A stretch of DNA of 64,000 bases from Psychrobacillus lasiicapitis (lineage in GTDB: Bacteria > Bacillota > Bacilli > Bacillales_A > Planococcaceae). Under the pieces are notes generated by a model that saw nothing but the letters and a program-made list of their open reading frames with translations, searched no databases and was not told the origin of the DNA. A program made the translations under genes and the position numbers. The stretch is from the NCBI RefSeq assembly GCF_006861795.1, contig NZ_VDGH01000003.1, forward strand, positions 186,001 to 250,000, given 5' to 3'. The first letter of the stretch is position 1. Each line of letters opens with the position of its first letter. Of this stretch, positions 17,945 to 26,246 are shown piece after piece.

Positions 17945-18568
17945 ATGGTAAAAATAAGACAAGACGCATGGATGACAGAAAATGATGAAATGTTAGCGGA
18001 AATGGTGTTACGACACGTCCGCGAAGGCAGTACACAACTAAATGCATTTGAAGAAGCAGGTGACGAATTAAACCGAACTGCTGCTGCATGTGGATTTCGC
18101 TGGAATGCAGTTGTCCGCCATCAATATGAAAGTGAACTAAAGGAAGCAAAAAAAGAAAGAAAAGAAAAGCTACGTATATTAGGAAAAGATTATCGACGTA
18201 GAGGAAACGGTATTTATCTTGCCAAGCCTCAAGAAGAAGGCGAACGCACCACATCAGTTCCGGTTTCTGCTTTATCAATCGATATTATTATTGCCTATCT
18301 CGTTCGTTTACAGCATAGCGATTCAGATATTTCTAGATATCGTCATTTAGCTTCTATATCAAACGAGAAAATTCGCAAACTAGAAACTGAACTTGCCAAA
18401 CTTGAAAAAGAAAATGCAGCGATTAAACAAGATTACGAGCAGTTTGTACAAATTATGAACCGCGCACGACGACTTGTTACATTGAATGATGAAGAAGTAC
18501 CAGCTGTACCTGTTTTCCAAATGGAGAAAAACGGAAACCTAGTTTCAAAAGAACCACCAACTATGTAA
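17945..18568 (+). CDS. rsfA: RsfA-type prespore transcription factor
   Basis: This 207-residue regulator is like B. subtilis RsfA (YwfN), which tunes sigma-F-dependent transcription in the forespore. Seen: an N-terminal Myb/SANT-like DNA-binding region (RQDAWMTENDEML...TAAACGFRWNAVVR, about 4-60), a basic linker, and a C-terminal coiled coil (about 140-180). Start ATG 17945 with GTAGGAGG upstream. Single gene; its last coding bases are part of the terminator. Supports a spore-forming host. Confidence 0.87.
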   Translation: MVKIRQDAWMTENDEMLAEMVLRHVREGSTQLNAFEEAGDELNRTAAACGFRWNAVVRHQYESELKEAKKERKEKLRILGKDYRRRGNGIYLAKPQEEGERTTSVPVSALSIDIIIAYLVRLQHSDSDISRYRHLASISNEKIRKLETELAKLEKENAAIKQDYEQFVQIMNRARRLVTLNDEEVPAVPVFQMEKNGNLVSKEPPTM

Positions 18569-18585
18569 TGCAGTTGGTGGTTTTT
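18552..18585 (+). terminator. Terminator overlapping the end of rsfA
   Basis: Eleven-bp perfect stem AACCACCAACT/AGTTGGTGGTT, then TTTTT. The rsfA TAA lies in the loop (18566-18568). The lipL stop on the other strand is a few bases beyond, so it may serve both genes. Confidence 0.88.
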
Positions 18586-18586
18586 C

Positions 18587-19429
18587 TTATTCCTTTGTAA
18601 GCATCTTTTTATTCCTATCGACAACACGTTGCATATAAAATTGATAAAGCTCCATTTCATCTTGCGTGACGGATTGCGATACTATTTTTGTAGATAGCTG
18701 TTGTAGCACCTGTTGAACCCGTATGACGATATCCTGAACTGTAAGAGAGGCATTTAAAAGTTCGTTTAACGACGCCATTACTTCTGGTTTTATGACTGGG
18801 TAGCTGAATTTCGTTTCTTCCCCTTGCACACCGATTTCATAAAACTGGCGAATCAATTCAGCACGCTCACTCCCACTACCTTCTACACATAAGTATATTT
18901 GCACAGCAATTCCTTGACGAAGTCTACGCTGTGATATGCCAGCAAATTTCTTGCCATCAATACTTAAATCATATGAACCTGGACAATAGGAACCGACAAT
19001 TTCATAAGCTTCTATTTTTCCTTCTGCTTCTGGAAATAGGAGCCGGATGAAAGTAAGCATTACGTCATAACCCGCGGAAATATCAACCGACTGCGCTTGT
19101 TCAGACAATACGATGGAAATATTCAGCACTCCTTCATCCAATACAACTGCAAGGCCCCCCGAATTTCGTACAATTGGTATGTAGCCTTGTGTACGTAGAA
19201 AATCTTGTGCTTCTTCTACGAATGGTAATCGGTGATCTTGAATACCTAACACAACTGTCTGATCATGCACCCATGTTCGAACAGTTGCCGGCGACAAACC
19301 TTGTCCAACTAAATGGCAAAGAAGATCGTCCGCTGCAAATGACTCCAATGCGGAGCGACTTTTACCACTTAGCGATTGATCCCAAAATCGCCAAACTTTG
19401 TGCTGTAGTAATGATTCTATATGTGACAT
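18587..19429 (-). CDS. lipL: Octanoyl-[GcvH]:protein N-octanoyltransferase
   Basis: This 280-residue biotin/lipoate ligase-fold enzyme is similar to B. subtilis LipL (YwfL), which moves octanoyl groups from GcvH to the E2 subunits of 2-oxoacid dehydrogenases during lipoate synthesis. Seen: RNSGGLAVVLDEGVLNIS (substrate loop), the catalytic Cys in GSYCPGSYDLSIDGKKFAG (about 148-166), and a C-terminal helical cap. ATG with TAAGGAG upstream. Divergent from hemQ and convergent with rsfA, in the same neighbourhood as in B. subtilis. Confidence 0.88.
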   Translation of the reverse strand: MSHIESLLQHKVWRFWDQSLSGKSRSALESFAADDLLCHLVGQGLSPATVRTWVHDQTVVLGIQDHRLPFVEEAQDFLRTQGYIPIVRNSGGLAVVLDEGVLNISIVLSEQAQSVDISAGYDVMLTFIRLLFPEAEGKIEAYEIVGSYCPGSYDLSIDGKKFAGISQRRLRQGIAVQIYLCVEGSGSERAELIRQFYEIGVQGEETKFSYPVIKPEVMASLNELLNASLTVQDIVIRVQQVLQQLSTKIVSQSVTQDEMELYQFYMQRVVDRNKKMLTKE

Positions 19430-19596
19430 ACTTCTTACTCCTTAATCTAACGATTGCTCTACTGTTTTCATTAGTTCAAGCATACACGACTTTGTCACAT
19501 ATTGTCATGCAATATCGAAGTCATTACGAGATAAGAATCTTTTCTTGTGATAAACTAAAGATGTAAATTTCTTATATAAAAGGAGTGTCTGATAAA

Positions 19597-20346
19597 ATGA
19601 ATGAAGCAGCAATTACACTAGACGGCTGGTACGTTTTACATGATTTTCGCCAAATGGACTGGGCATCTTGGAAGCAAGTAGATCCAGAACTTCGCAAAGA
19701 AGCAACAGATGAATTTGTGGCATTTTTAGACGAACTTCAACAAGCAGATGACGCAAAAACAGGCGCACATGCTTTTTACACGATTGTCGGTCAAAAAGCA
19801 GATTTCATGTTAATGACTCTACGTCCAACAATAGACGAACTTCAAGAAATCGAAGCGAAATTCAATAAATTAACGATTGCAGACTTTACAATTCCTGCTT
19901 ATTCTTATGTATCAGTTGTAGAATTATCTAACTACCTAGCTGGAGAATCTACGGAAGATCCATATCAAAATCCACATGTACGAGCTCGTTTATATCCGGA
20001 ACTTCAACGTTCACAATATATCTGCTTCTATCCAATGGACAAGCGTCGTAACGGTGAAGACAACTGGTATATGCTTTCTATGGAAGATCGTCGCGCTCTT
20101 ATGGCGAGCCACGGAAAAATCGGTCGCGGTTATGCTGGTAAAGTAAAACAAATCATTTCTGGCTCTGTCGGATTTGATGATTTCGAGTGGGGCGTAACAT
20201 TATTCTCGGATGATGTGCTTCAATTTAAAAAGTTAGTGTACGAAATGCGTTTTGATGAAGTAAGTGCTCGTTATGCGGAATTTGGTTCATTCTTTATTGG
20301 TACCATTTTAGCAGGCGAAAAACGAGTAGAATTTTTCAACATTTAA
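19597..20346 (+). CDS. hemQ: Coproheme decarboxylase (HemQ/ChdC)
   Basis: This 249-residue chlorite-dismutase-fold enzyme catalyses the last step of Gram-positive haem synthesis, peroxide-dependent decarboxylation of coproheme to haem b. Seen: [15 protein letters not shown] opening, the Tyr-bearing YPMDKRR loop, [19 protein letters not shown] (proximal His region) and the FGSFFIGT end. ATG 19597 is preceded by AAAGGAG; a GTG at 19585 overlaps that site and is rejected. Monocistronic, with its own terminator. Confidence 0.95.
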   Translation: MNEAAITLDGWYVLHDFRQMDWASWKQVDPELRKEATDEFVAFLDELQQADDAKTGAHAFYTIVGQKADFMLMTLRPTIDELQEIEAKFNKLTIADFTIPAYSYVSVVELSNYLAGESTEDPYQNPHVRARLYPELQRSQYICFYPMDKRRNGEDNWYMLSMEDRRALMASHGKIGRGYAGKVKQIISGSVGFDDFEWGVTLFSDDVLQFKKLVYEMRFDEVSARYAEFGSFFIGTILAGEKRVEFFNI

Positions 20347-20420
20347 AGATTAATGAAAAGAACGAATGCCCTTTAAGGTAAAAAAACTGTTGCTATATAT
20401 TATTACCGTTTAATTTTTGG

Positions 20421-20463
20421 GAGAGGCTGGGCCGTGACTGACGTCACGACCAGCCTCTCTTTT
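20421..20463 (+). terminator. Terminator of hemQ
   Basis: GC-rich hairpin: ten-bp outer stem GAGAGGCTGG/CCAGCCTCTC, a small internal loop and a second stem CGTGAC/GTCACG, followed by TTTT. Confidence 0.85.
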
Positions 20464-20589
20464 CTCAGTAATCACTTCCTTATTGCTTAAGAAAGACTGC
20501 ACCACTGCGGTCTTCTTTCTTTTCCTCTCTCCTCGCGATATGTATCATTTCTCCGTTCCGAACATAGTGTATATATAGGAGGTGATGCG

Positions 20590-21009
20590 TTGGCAGTAGT
20601 TAAGTCCACTTCAAGGCAACTAGATTTACTAGCAAGGCTAATGCGTGCGGAAGCTGAGGGGGATGGTCAGCTCGGTATGTTATTGGTTGGTAATGTTGGA
20701 GTGAACCGGGTTCTTGCCGATTGCTTAGATTTTCGTAATATTCGTAATTTGGAAGAGATGGTATTCCAAAAACCAGGTGGGTTTGTGGCAACAACCCAAT
20801 CTTATTTTTATCAACGTGCCCGTGAACAGGATCGAAATTTAGCAAGACGCGTTATTAATGGGGAACGTTTTAGTCCCGGCGAACGCTCCTTATGGTTTTT
20901 TGATCCGGGTGGCGATTGTCCTCCTCAGTGGTATAACCAATGGAACACCGGACGTTTTAAAACGCATTGTTTTTACTCTCCAACCGTTGCCGATTGCCCA
21001 AGTGTATAA
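20590..21009 (+). CDS. cwlJ: Spore cortex-lytic enzyme CwlJ-like
   Basis: This 139-residue cell wall hydrolase of the SleB/CwlJ catalytic family (Hydrolase_2) cuts spore cortex peptidoglycan during germination. Seen: LLARLMRAEAEGDGQ with the catalytic Glu, LVGNVGVNRVLADC, and the WFFDPGGDCPPQWYNQW block typical of CwlJ. No signal peptide, as for CwlJ, which is made in the mother cell. TTG start with AGGAGGTGAT upstream. gerQ follows after 25 bases. GTATCAT...CATAGTGT at about 20542-20570 weakly resembles a sigma-E promoter. Confidence 0.9.
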   Translation: MAVVKSTSRQLDLLARLMRAEAEGDGQLGMLLVGNVGVNRVLADCLDFRNIRNLEEMVFQKPGGFVATTQSYFYQRAREQDRNLARRVINGERFSPGERSLWFFDPGGDCPPQWYNQWNTGRFKTHCFYSPTVADCPSV

Positions 21010-21034
21010 TTCTATTTCTAGAAAGGATGTATGA

Positions 21035-21358
21035 ATGGTTCAATATTATTGGTATCCTGGAGCTTTTCCACCACAACAGCAACAACCGATGACTCCTCCT
21101 GCTCAACCGCCAAGCCCAGGCCGACAAGAAGAATCGTATATCGAGAACATTTTACGAATGAACAGAGGTAAGCTAGGTACATTCTATTTCACCTTCGAAA
21201 ACAACAAAGAATGGAATGCTAAAGTGATTAAAGGCTATGTAGAAGCAGCAGGCCGCGATCATGTGATCATTAGTGATCCAAATGGGAAGAGATACTTAAT
21301 GTTAATGATTTATCTAGACTATGTAACATTCGATGAAGAAATTAACTATAACTTATAA
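21035..21358 (+). CDS. gerQ: Spore coat protein GerQ
   Basis: This 107-residue coat protein is required for CwlJ localisation and is cross-linked by transglutaminase. Seen: a Tyr/Pro/Gln-rich N-terminal third (YYWYPGAFPPQQQQP) and a conserved C-terminal domain (ENILRMNRGKLGTFY ... RDHVIISDPNGKRYLM). Its place directly behind cwlJ fits the known dependence of CwlJ on GerQ; the pairing resembles the B. cereus group arrangement more than B. subtilis, where the two are apart. The terminator begins right after the stop. Confidence 0.93.
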   Translation: MVQYYWYPGAFPPQQQQPMTPPAQPPSPGRQEESYIENILRMNRGKLGTFYFTFENNKEWNAKVIKGYVEAAGRDHVIISDPNGKRYLMLMIYLDYVTFDEEINYNL

Positions 21359-21399
21359 ACAAAGAGACTTATCCGAATTTAAAGGATAAGTCTCTTTGT
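21359..21399. terminator. Bidirectional terminator between gerQ and ywdK
   Basis: Perfect 16-bp stem ACAAAGAGACTTATCC and complement with a 9-base loop. It starts one base after the gerQ stop and also lies 26 bases after ywdK on the other strand. Confidence 0.88.
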
Positions 21400-21424
21400 T
21401 GTCACTGTTACGCCCTTCACTTCA

Positions 21425-21811
21425 TTAACTTGCAAACTTTGCTGCAGCAACAATAATCATAATCCATCCAACTAAAAATGCTACGCCGCCAATCGGAGTA
21501 ATAGCTCCTAAAATGCCAATACCAGTTAAACTCAATACATACAAACTACCAGAGAATAAGATGATTCCTGCTAGTATTAAATAGCCTGCTGTATTTAATG
21601 ATGAAACAGGTCCAAGTATCTTGCTACTCATCAAAATACCGATTGCGATTAATGCAAGTGCATGGAACATTTGATATTGTACAGCCGTTTCCCAAATCGC
21701 TAAATACTTTTCAGATAGTTTTTCCTTTAAAGCGTGTGCGCCAAAAGCGCCAAATGCTACTGCCAAAAATCCATTGATAGCTCCTGCAATGATAAATAAT
21801 TTCACAATCAT
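21425..21811 (-). CDS. ywdK: DUF423 small membrane protein (YwdK-like)
   Basis: This 128-residue protein has four predicted membrane helices; the [17 protein letters not shown] segment after helix 1 is the DUF423 signature. The function is unknown across bacteria. ATG 21811 is very close to its AGGA site; an in-frame GTG two codons later (21805) has better spacing and may be the true start. Last gene of a minus-strand run DUF4230-ung-small Cys protein-ywdI-ywdK with short gaps, so probably one operon. Confidence 0.85.
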   Translation of the reverse strand: MIVKLFIIAGAINGFLAVAFGAFGAHALKEKLSEKYLAIWETAVQYQMFHALALIAIGILMSSKILGPVSSLNTAGYLILAGIILFSGSLYVLSLTGIGILGAITPIGGVAFLVGWIMIIVAAAKFAS

Positions 21812-21832
21812 TCCTACTTTCTATCTTTCTAT

Positions 21833-22081
21833 TTAGAAATCAAATAATGACTCTCCGTTTGCATCGTCTTCTTTTAATGCAACCGGCTGTTGTAATGCTG
21901 GGGCTATGGCTACCGCTTGGACAACTGGTGAAGCTTGCGATGTTCCCCCGGATTCTAACGCTAAATCGCATAATGCTCGTATTGCAGCGAGTGCTTCTCT
22001 TTTCGTTTGTTCATTACCAGTTGTTTTGGCTAGCGTAAGCTGTTTATCTATTTGCATGAAAATATGTTCATTTGAAATCAT
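21833..22081 (-). CDS. ywdI: YwdI-like small protein
   Basis: This 82-residue protein has a helical N-terminal half (IFMQIDKQLTLAKTTG, KREALAAIRALCDLAL) and a low-complexity Ala/Val/Gln tail ending in ESLFDF. It resembles the YwdI family next to ung in Bacillales; no function is known. The start is ATG 22081, which overlaps the stop of the preceding gene as ATGA and has GAGGGG upstream. An upstream ATG at 22123 would run back inside the neighbour and is rejected. Confidence 0.65.
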   Translation of the reverse strand: MISNEHIFMQIDKQLTLAKTTGNEQTKREALAAIRALCDLALESGGTSQASPVVQAVAIAPALQQPVALKEDDANGESLFDF

Positions 22082-22257
22082 CGTCTTTGCCCCTCTTCTT
22101 GCTTTCGTTCGAATTTCAAGCATTCCATGCCCGAGGTACGCTTTACTAATGCAGATGGGAGCTCTTTCGTTTTAAATCCGTAAGCTTTGCACCCACGTGG
22201 ATGTCTTGCATCCCATGTAGTAAAAAAGAAGCGGCATTTAAAACAGTTTACTGCCAA
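22078..22257 (-). CDS. Small four-cysteine protein between ung and ywdI
   Basis: This 59-residue basic protein has a possible zinc or Fe-S site: NCFKCRFF (CxxC), a central RHPRGCKAYGFK and a C-terminal GMECLKF. The pattern of an aromatic CxxCxFF, TWD and RGCKAYGFKTKELPS looks like a widespread family of tiny conserved proteins; I know of no function. The start is taken as TTG 22257 with GAGGGAG upstream. An ATG at 22344 inside ung is less likely. Its TGA overlaps the ATG of ywdI, which supports that it is translated. Confidence 0.65.
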   Translation of the reverse strand: MAVNCFKCRFFFTTWDARHPRGCKAYGFKTKELPSALVKRTSGMECLKFERKQEEGQRR

Positions 22258-22294
22258 ATTACTCCCTCGCTTTCCCGTCCATATAATAGCATAG

Positions 22295-22948
22295 TCATAA
22301 GCAAAAATCGATTGGTGTCTCTCCCCATGCTTCGAGCTGCGCATTTATCTTAGAATACGGCTTACTCCCAAAAAATCCTCGATGTACACTTAGCGGACTT
22401 GGATGTGGAGATTCTAAAATCATATGTTTTTTTGTCTCAATTAGCTTTTTCTTCATTTGCGCTGGTCTTCCCCAGAGGACAAAAATAATCGGCTGTTCTC
22501 TTTCCGATAGACGCTTAATCACTTCATCCGTAAACGTTTCCCAGCCCATCCCTTTATGGGAATTAGCTTGCCCTGCTCGCACGGTCATTACCGTATTAAG
22601 CAATAGAACCCCCTGCTGTGCCCATTTCAATAAATAGCCGTTCGAAGGAACTGGACACCCTATATCATCCGCTAGCTCCTTAAACATATTGCGTAAGCTC
22701 GGTGGTACCCTAACCCCAGGGTTTACAGAAAAACTCATCCCATGCGCTTGTCCTTCCCCGTGATAGGGATCTTGCCCTAATATTACTACTTTTACTTCAT
22801 CAAAAGGCGTTGCACGAAATGCGTTGCCAATATCCTCTCGCTTTGGATAAATTGTTTGTTCTGCGTATTCATTATCTAAAAAAGATTGCAGTTCCAAAAA
22901 ATATGGCTTTTCCCATTCATCTGCTAAAACTTCTTTCCAGCTTGGCAA
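22295..22948 (-). CDS. ung: Uracil-DNA glycosylase
   Basis: This 217-residue family 1 enzyme removes uracil from DNA. Seen: the water-activating Asp in GQDPYHG (about 62-68), [20 protein letters not shown], the uracil-contact strand IIFVLWG, and the DNA-intercalation loop HPSPLS with the following GFFGSKPYS. The start is TTG 22948 with AAGGAG nine bases upstream. Six bases after the DUF4230 gene and 37 before the small Cys gene. Confidence 0.97.
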   Translation of the reverse strand: MPSWKEVLADEWEKPYFLELQSFLDNEYAEQTIYPKREDIGNAFRATPFDEVKVVILGQDPYHGEGQAHGMSFSVNPGVRVPPSLRNMFKELADDIGCPVPSNGYLLKWAQQGVLLLNTVMTVRAGQANSHKGMGWETFTDEVIKRLSEREQPIIFVLWGRPAQMKKKLIETKKHMILESPHPSPLSVHRGFFGSKPYSKINAQLEAWGETPIDFCL

Positions 22949-22954
22949 TGTGCA

Positions 22955-23707
22955 TCACTCCTTAAACTGAACTTGTACATCGTATTCTACTAATTGGAAC
23001 ATCTCTTTTACAGATTTCTCCGCATTTTCTTCCGCTAACTGTAAAATGCCTTGTCCCGTCGTTTCTTCAATCATCATTTCTTTCGCTGTTTCTGCAAGCT
23101 CGTATGCCTCTGTTATATCCGCTTTTTCACGAAATAATCCTTCATATGAAAATACTTCTACTTGGTCGAAGAAAATTTCAGGTCCACCTAGAAATTTTGG
23201 CATAGGCAATGTAAGCGTCGCCGTCTTACTCTCGTCGTCCACTTTAATATCTGATTCCGTTACTTGAGAGAAATCTACTCCTGCACGAACAGCTCCAGGC
23301 ACCACAACAAGAATCTGCCTTTTTGTCCCTGGTAAATCTATGCCGATTTCTTTGCCGAATAACTGATTATCCTGTCGTTCGATAATTACTTTTGTATAGG
23401 CTTCAGCGGTCGACAATTCATTTAGTGCCTGTACTCGTTCAACAATTGAACCTTTGTTCTCCGTAAACGTACTACCTTGAATCGCCCAATAAGCGGCAAA
23501 TGGTAATGCAGCTAACAAGAGGAGTACAATTATTACAATAAGGATAATCGATTTCGTTCTAAATCTATATAAAGCACGTGGAATTTTCCCAAAGCCAAAC
23601 CCTTGTCTAGAAGGGTTTTCTGCGATTGTTGCAGTTGTTTCGTTTTTTTGTGCTTTCAATTCTGCTAGTAGTTTCTCCATTTCTCGAATTTTGTCATCTT
23701 TTCGCAT
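22955..23707 (-). CDS. DUF4230 membrane-anchored protein
   Basis: This 250-residue protein has a short basic cytoplasmic N-terminus containing a helix (about 1-25), one membrane segment (about 53-75), and an extracytoplasmic beta-rich DUF4230 domain (about 100-245) with LPGTKRQILVVVPGAVRAGVD and FFDQVEVFSYEGLF. No enzymatic motif is seen and the family role is unknown. ATG with GAGAGATG upstream. First gene of the ung operon; a divergent small membrane protein gene starts 103 bases away. Confidence 0.75.
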   Translation of the reverse strand: MRKDDKIREMEKLLAELKAQKNETTATIAENPSRQGFGFGKIPRALYRFRTKSIILIVIIVLLLLAALPFAAYWAIQGSTFTENKGSIVERVQALNELSTAEAYTKVIIERQDNQLFGKEIGIDLPGTKRQILVVVPGAVRAGVDFSQVTESDIKVDDESKTATLTLPMPKFLGGPEIFFDQVEVFSYEGLFREKADITEAYELAETAKEMMIEETTGQGILQLAEENAEKSVKEMFQLVEYDVQVQFKE

Positions 23708-23810
23708 TTCATCTCTCTTTTCCTCTTAATCTACTACGTTAACAGTACAAAAAAATTGTCCGTTTCACAACTATTCTATATCTGTTACGATGAAAAAGGG
23801 TGATCTGTGT

Positions 23811-24068
23811 ATGGCTGATTTACATTATCGAGAGAAACTAAGAAAAATTGAACAAGCTGCTCGTACAAATGAAGTTTCTAACGGTGTGAAAAGTTTTGGA
23901 CTTGGTTGCTTTACAGTGGGCATGCTACTATTCATTGGCTTTCTTCTATTTTTAGCAATCTCCTTATTTATTAATGATATTATATTCGGATCCGTTATCA
24001 CTTTTTTCGTCGCAGCTCTTTTCATTTTCATTCTGCTGAAATTATTAACTGCACCGAAACTTCCATAA
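23811..24068 (+). CDS. Small two-helix membrane protein of unknown function
   Basis: This 85-residue protein has a charged N-terminal helix (HYREKLRKIEQAARTNEV) and two hydrophobic segments (about 34-55 and 60-80). I do not recognise the family. The start is taken as ATG 23811 with AAAGGGTGAT upstream; an ATG at 23790 has no ribosome site. Divergent from the DUF4230 gene and 68 bases ahead of the pyridoxine kinase gene. Confidence 0.6.
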   Translation: MADLHYREKLRKIEQAARTNEVSNGVKSFGLGCFTVGMLLFIGFLLFLAISLFINDIIFGSVITFFVAALFIFILLKLLTAPKLP

Positions 24069-24136
24069 TGTAAGTTTCGACTATTGTCTGATATAATGAA
24101 AAATATTAACTTTTTACCAAAAGGGGAAACGCTAAA

Positions 24137-24970
24137 ATGTCGATTAAAAAAACACTAACAATTGCAGGCTCTGACACTTCAGGCGGAGCTGGTATACAAG
24201 CAGATTTAAAAACATTCCAAGAGCATGGTACATATGGCATGAACGTTCTAACGGTTGTCGCTACGATGGATCCTGATAACGGTTGGAGCCATGGTGTATT
24301 TTCTCTTCCAGTAGAAGAGATAAAACGACAAGCTAAAACCGCTTTATCGACAAATGTCGATGCGATTAAAACGGGTATGCTAAGTACAGAAGAAATTATC
24401 GAAACAGCTGGAAACATCATAGAAGCGTCTGGTACAAACAATGTCGTAATCGACCCTGTTATGGTGTGCAAGGGAGAAGATGAAGTATTAAACCCAGGCA
24501 CAGTGGATGCGATGATTACTAACCTACTGCCACTTGCTTTAGTAGTTACTCCAAATCTTTTTGAAGCTGGACAACTTTCAGGTCTGGGAACACTTAAAAC
24601 AATTGAGGATATGAAAGCTGCTGCGGAGAAAATTCATGCACTTGGCGCTAAAAACGTTGTTATTAAAGGCGGCAAACAATTAGCACATGATAAAGCGGTC
24701 GATCTTTTCTATGATGGACAAGCGCACACATTGTTAGAGACAGAAAAAACAGATACAACTTATAACCACGGAGCTGGCTGTACTTTTGCTGCAGCGGTGA
24801 CTGCTAACTTGGCAAATGGTTTATCAGTTGCGGATGCTGTTTTTGAAGCGAAAGAATTCGTTTCAGCCGCTATTGCGCATGGTTGGAAACTAAACCAATA
24901 TGTAGGACCAGTTCTTCACGGAGCAAAAGGGAAATACGGTGCACCAGAAGTAACGACAACTACTGTATAA
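24137..24970 (+). CDS. pdxK: Pyridoxine/hydroxymethylpyrimidine kinase (PdxK/ThiD type)
   Basis: This 277-residue ribokinase-superfamily enzyme phosphorylates the hydroxymethyl group of pyridoxine, pyridoxal or HMP. Seen: LTIAGSDTSGGAGIQADLKTF (substrate side), MKTGML-like IKTGML, VVIDPVMVCKG, and the anion-hole motif HGAGCTFAAAV with its catalytic Cys. It is most like B. subtilis PdxK (ThiD-like, from the ywd region), including the VMVCKGEDEVL and NQYVGP segments. A role in thiamine salvage cannot be excluded. Single gene with its own terminator. Confidence 0.87.
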   Translation: MSIKKTLTIAGSDTSGGAGIQADLKTFQEHGTYGMNVLTVVATMDPDNGWSHGVFSLPVEEIKRQAKTALSTNVDAIKTGMLSTEEIIETAGNIIEASGTNNVVIDPVMVCKGEDEVLNPGTVDAMITNLLPLALVVTPNLFEAGQLSGLGTLKTIEDMKAAAEKIHALGAKNVVIKGGKQLAHDKAVDLFYDGQAHTLLETEKTDTTYNHGAGCTFAAAVTANLANGLSVADAVFEAKEFVSAAIAHGWKLNQYVGPVLHGAKGKYGAPEVTTTTV

Positions 24971-24980
24971 GAAATGATTC

Positions 24981-25013
24981 ACTCGCAAAGTCTCACTGAC
25001 TTTGCGAGTTTTT
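24981..25013 (+). terminator. Terminator of the pyridoxine kinase gene
   Basis: Perfect 12-bp stem ACTCGCAAAGTC/GACTTTGCGAGT with a 5-base loop followed by TTTTT. Confidence 0.9.
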
Positions 25014-25088
25014 CATCTCAATCATTCGCTTCCCAAACTTATTTTCATTATACTTATAAAAGACGTTATGTTAGGAGGCTATATATAA

Positions 25089-25439
25089 ATGGAACTTGTT
25101 AATGTAGAACAACTACAAGTACTTTTGAATAAATTTGCAAACGAAGATGTATATATTCATCTAGAAACAACAAATGGTGCATATGCATCCCATTTTGATG
25201 AAAAGGTATTCAATGCAGGGGCTTTTATCCGCAATGTCATGCTTCGATATGAGCTTGGAAAAGTAGCAGGAGAAGCACCACATCGTGTCGGCCTTAAATT
25301 ACCACATGGTTGGGTATACGCTCAAGGCATTACGCATTTTGAATTAGACGAACATGATCGTTTACTAATGGCAGGACATGACCAAAATGGGAAGCTTGCT
25401 GTAGCATTACAAATTAGTAAAACACCATTCACTTATTAA
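25089..25439 (+). CDS. yojF: YojF family protein (DUF1806)
   Basis: This 116-residue protein always pairs with bshB2 in Bacillales. Seen: beta-rich with VYIHLETTNGAYA, NAGAFIRNVMLRYE and PHGWVYAQGITHFELD. The role is unknown; the tight link suggests a link to bacillithiol metabolism (inference). ATG with AGGAGG upstream; bshB2 starts 13 bases after its stop. Confidence 0.87.
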   Translation: MELVNVEQLQVLLNKFANEDVYIHLETTNGAYASHFDEKVFNAGAFIRNVMLRYELGKVAGEAPHRVGLKLPHGWVYAQGITHFELDEHDRLLMAGHDQNGKLAVALQISKTPFTY

Positions 25440-25452
25440 GGAGGACAAACAA

Positions 25453-26139
25453 ATGACTTTACCAATGGAACGACATGTACTTGTTGTATTCCCTCACCCA
25501 GATGACGAAGCTTTCGGCGTTTCCGGAACGATTGCAACTTACGTAAAACAAGGAATTCCGGTTACATATGCGTGTCTAACTTTAGGCGAAATGGGAAGAA
25601 ACTTGGGAAACCCACCTTTTGCGACACGTGAAACCCTTCCACAAATTCGTAAAGAGGAGCTACTCGCTTCTGCCAAGGCAATGGGCGTAACGGATCTTCG
25701 AATGATGGGGCTTCGTGATAAAACAGTGGAGTTTGAAGACGATGAAAAAATGGTGGAAATGATGGAGAACCTCATTGAAGATACTAATCCATCACTTGTC
25801 ATCACGTTCTACCCAAACTACGCGGTTCACCCTGATCATGATGCAACAGGACGTGCCATGATTCGCGCGATTCGCCGCATGCCAAAAGAGACTCGCCCTA
25901 CTATTTATGCACTTGCCTTTTCAAATGATTCCAAGGAAGTTTTAGGAGAACCGGATATTGTGCATAATATTAAAGAATCTCGCGAAGAAAAAATGGGTGC
26001 AATGCGCGCACATATTTCGCAAACGGCATGGATGCTAGAAGAAATGGATAAACGCTTAGCGGACGGGGAGCCAGAAGCAGAAAATTGGCTACATTTCGAA
26101 CGATTCTATACGTACGATTTCAACAAAGATTTCGAATAA
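25453..26139 (+). CDS. bshB2: Bacillithiol biosynthesis deacetylase BshB2
   Basis: This 228-residue LmbE/PIG-L zinc deacetylase removes acetate from GlcNAc-malate, the second step of bacillithiol synthesis, and may act on bacillithiol S-conjugates. Seen: the zinc motif PHPDDEAFG (about 14-22), CLTLGEMGRN, the third ligand region NYAVHPDHDATG, and a C-terminal helix. AAGGAGG upstream. Together with the thiol-disulfide genes at 34-36 kb it shows a bacillithiol-using low-GC Gram-positive. Confidence 0.93.
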   Translation: MTLPMERHVLVVFPHPDDEAFGVSGTIATYVKQGIPVTYACLTLGEMGRNLGNPPFATRETLPQIRKEELLASAKAMGVTDLRMMGLRDKTVEFEDDEKMVEMMENLIEDTNPSLVITFYPNYAVHPDHDATGRAMIRAIRRMPKETRPTIYALAFSNDSKEVLGEPDIVHNIKESREEKMGAMRAHISQTAWMLEEMDKRLADGEPEAENWLHFERFYTYDFNKDFE

Positions 26140-26246
26140 TAGAACATCACTTGTTTATATAGACTTCTCTATGTAAATGAATTAGTATGTATAAATGACT
26201 TGACACTACGCATAATTATTCATTTATAGAAAGTTGGTCAATAACA

